A DNA stretch of 64,000 nt, taken from Streptomyces sp. CB01373. Lineage in GTDB: Bacteria > Actinomycetota > Actinomycetes > Streptomycetales > Streptomycetaceae. Position 1 is the stretch's first letter. Each line of letters starts with the position of its first letter. Under the pieces are notes generated by a model that did no database searches, had not been told where the DNA came from, and saw only the letters and a list, made by a program, of their open reading frames with translations. Positions 62,587 to 64,000 of the stretch are shown one piece after another. A program made the position numbers and the translations under genes. Location: positions 248,001 to 312,000 of the forward strand of contig NZ_NNBK01000002.1 of NCBI RefSeq assembly GCF_002803075.1, in the 5' to 3' direction.

Positions 62587-64000
62587 ATGACTAGTCAGAC
62601 CACCATCGACACGACGGGGCCGGGGGACGGCGCCTCTGCGGGCCTGCCGGACCCCATGCCCGCCAAGGGGCTGCGAGGGCACCCGTGGGTCACCCTGATC
62701 ACCGTCGCCGTAGGGGTCATGATGGTGGCCCTCGACGGCACCATCGTGGCCATCGCCAACCCCGTGATCGGCAGGGAGCTGCACGCGACCCTCGCCGATG
62801 TGCAGTGGATCACCAACGCCTACTTCCTCGCCCTCGCGGTCTCCCTGATCACCGCGGGCAAGCTGGGTGACCGCTTCGGGCACCGGCAGACCTTCCTCAT
62901 CGGTGTGACCGGCTTCGCCGCCGCCTCGGGCGCCATCGGCCTGTCGGACACCATCGCCATGGTCATCATCTTCCGGGTCTTCCAGGGCCTGTTCGGCGCG
63001 CTGCTGATGCCGGCCGCGCTCGGCCTGCTGCGGGCCACCTTCCCGGCCGAGAAGCTCAACATGGCCATCGGCATCTGGGGCATGGTCATCGGTGCCTCCA
63101 CCGCAGGCGGCCCGATCCTCGGCGGTGTGCTCGTCGAGCACGTCAACTGGCAGTCGGTGTTCTTCATCAACGTGCCCGTCGGCGCCCTCGCCCTGGTCCT
63201 GGGCCTGCTGATCCTGCTCGACCACCGCGCCGAGAACGCGCCGCGCTCCTTCGACATCCTCGGCATCGTCCTGCTCTCCGGAGCGATGTTCTGCCTGGTG
63301 TGGGCCCTGATCAAGGCTCCGGCCTGGGGCTGGGGCGACGGCACGACGTGGACGTTCATCGCCGCGTCCGTGCTCGGCTTCGCCGCCTTCGCCTTCTGGG
63401 AGACCAGGGTGAAGGAGCCGCTGATCCCGCTGGCGCTGTTCCGCTCGGTCCCGCTGTCCGCGGGCGTGGTGCTCATGGTCCTGATGGCCATCGCGTTCAT
63501 GGGCGGCCTGTTCTTCGTGACCTTCTACCTCCAGAACGTCCATGGGATGAGCCCGATCGAGGCGGGCACGCACCTCCTCCCGCTCACCGGCATGATGATC
63601 GTCGGCTCCCCGCTCGCGGGATTCATGATCACCAAGGTGGGCCCGCGCATTCCGCTGGCGGGCGGCATGGCGGCCACCGCGCTCGCCATGTACGGCATGT
63701 CCACGCTTGAGACGGGCACGAGCGGCCTCACCATGTCACTCTGGTTCGCCCTGCTGGGCCTCGGCCTCGCCCCGGTCATGGTCGGCGCCACCGAGGTCAT
63801 CGTCGGCAACGCGCCCCTGGAGCTGTCCGGTGTGGCCGGCGGTCTCCAGCAGTCCGCCATGCAGATCGGCGGCAGCCTCGGTACGGCCGTGCTGGGCGCG
63901 GTGATGGCCTCCAAGGTCAACAGCGACCTGGCCGGCAACTGGAAGGACGCGGGGCTCCCGCCGCTCACCCACACCCAGCTCGACCAGGCCTCCGAGGCGG
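62587..64000 (+). CDS. MFS exporter of the DHA2 (14-helix) family, C-terminus cut by window
   Basis: The first 471 residues are seen. Drug:H+ antiporter signatures: motif C region VMMVALDGTIVAIANPVIG in helix 1, motif A TAGKLGDRFGHRQTFLIG, and GIWGMVIGASTAGGPILGGVLVEHVNWQSVFFINVPVG, which is the DHA2 hallmark after helix 5 (split by the motif). About 13 helices are visible. Divergent TetR gene and overlapping operators suggest induction by the exported compound. Likely a drug or metabolite efflux pump. Confidence 0.92.
   Translation, partial: MTSQTTIDTTGPGDGASAGLPDPMPAKGLRGHPWVTLITVAVGVMMVALDGTIVAIANPVIGRELHATLADVQWITNAYFLALAVSLITAGKLGDRFGHRQTFLIGVTGFAAASGAIGLSDTIAMVIIFRVFQGLFGALLMPAALGLLRATFPAEKLNMAIGIWGMVIGASTAGGPILGGVLVEHVNWQSVFFINVPVGALALVLGLLILLDHRAENAPRSFDILGIVLLSGAMFCLVWALIKAPAWGWGDGTTWTFIAASVLGFAAFAFWETRVKEPLIPLALFRSVPLSAGVVLMVLMAIAFMGGLFFVTFYLQNVHGMSPIEAGTHLLPLTGMMIVGSPLAGFMITKVGPRIPLAGGMAATALAMYGMSTLETGTSGLTMSLWFALLGLGLAPVMVGATEVIVGNAPLELSGVAGGLQQSAMQIGGSLGTAVLGAVMASKVNSDLAGNWKDAGLPPLTHTQLDQASEA

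Overview
The window reads as a chromosomal segment of a Streptomyces species. GC content is very high with strong third-position G/C bias, GTG starts are frequent, and several genes look leaderless. The content is typical of the genus: dnaG next to an HrdA-type sigma factor, the MreB paralogue Mbl, malonyl-CoA synthetase MatB, and the fasR-fabD-fabH-acpP-fabF cluster. From memory, the order resembles the S. coelicolor core around SCO2386-SCO2470, but with far fewer genes between the sugar ABC operon and matB.

Layout. 1-12.7 kb: the start of a secreted M4 peptidase, a gamma-glutamylcyclotransferase-like gene, a DUF218 membrane protein, dgt, an FAD/NAD reductase, dnaG and hrdA. A 189-bp MITE-like element follows hrdA, then a coupled pair of ABC exporter half-transporters. 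12.9-21.8 kb: xylulokinase, a YtxH-like protein, two identical tRNA-Asn genes and a tRNA with anticodon CAT. Next come a STAS-ANTAR regulator coupled to a 53-residue protein, a divergent MEDS-HATPase protein, mbl, matB (with an in-frame insertion that looks like a dispersed hairpin repeat) and an ATP-grasp gene. 21.8-24.2 kb: an unknown gene and an IclR regulator coupled to an SMP-30/gluconolactonase. 24.2-28.7 kb: an accessory operon of an ImmA/IrrE-like metalloprotease, two paralogous multi-pass membrane proteins of the MAB_1171c/DUF6545 type and an FAD-dependent oxidoreductase.

28.9-42.3 kb is centred on sugars: a Tat-exported GH35 beta-galactosidase, an aminotransferase whose 3' end has been duplicated into an intergenic repeat array, and an operon of an enolase-superfamily sugar-acid dehydratase, a zinc alcohol dehydrogenase, a U32-like TIM-barrel protein and a ChvE-MmsA-MmsB monosaccharide ABC importer. 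The promoters of this operon and of the IclR-lactonase operon carry related ATTTCGAAC-containing operators just downstream of good sigma-70-type promoters. They are therefore likely one regulon.

42.4-55.1 kb: an SCO2400-family membrane protein, a 136-bp tandem repeat field, a MarR regulator divergent from a CurA-like reductase, Ohr, an EI24 protein, aldose epimerase, an SGNH lipoprotein, DUF3145 and the type II fatty acid synthase cluster. 55.2-64 kb: a pirin-like protein, two GNATs, a beta-lactamase-fold hydrolase, a MerR/aldo-keto reductase pair, a DUF4429-SHOCT protein, a DUF1023 hydrolase and a TetR regulator divergent from an MFS exporter that runs off the end.

The most unusual items are the ImmA/double-DUF6545/FAD operon, the insertion in matB, the MITE touching hrdA, and two repeat arrays that both begin at the stop codon of a leftward gene. 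All gene calls come from reading the sequence; no database search was possible.
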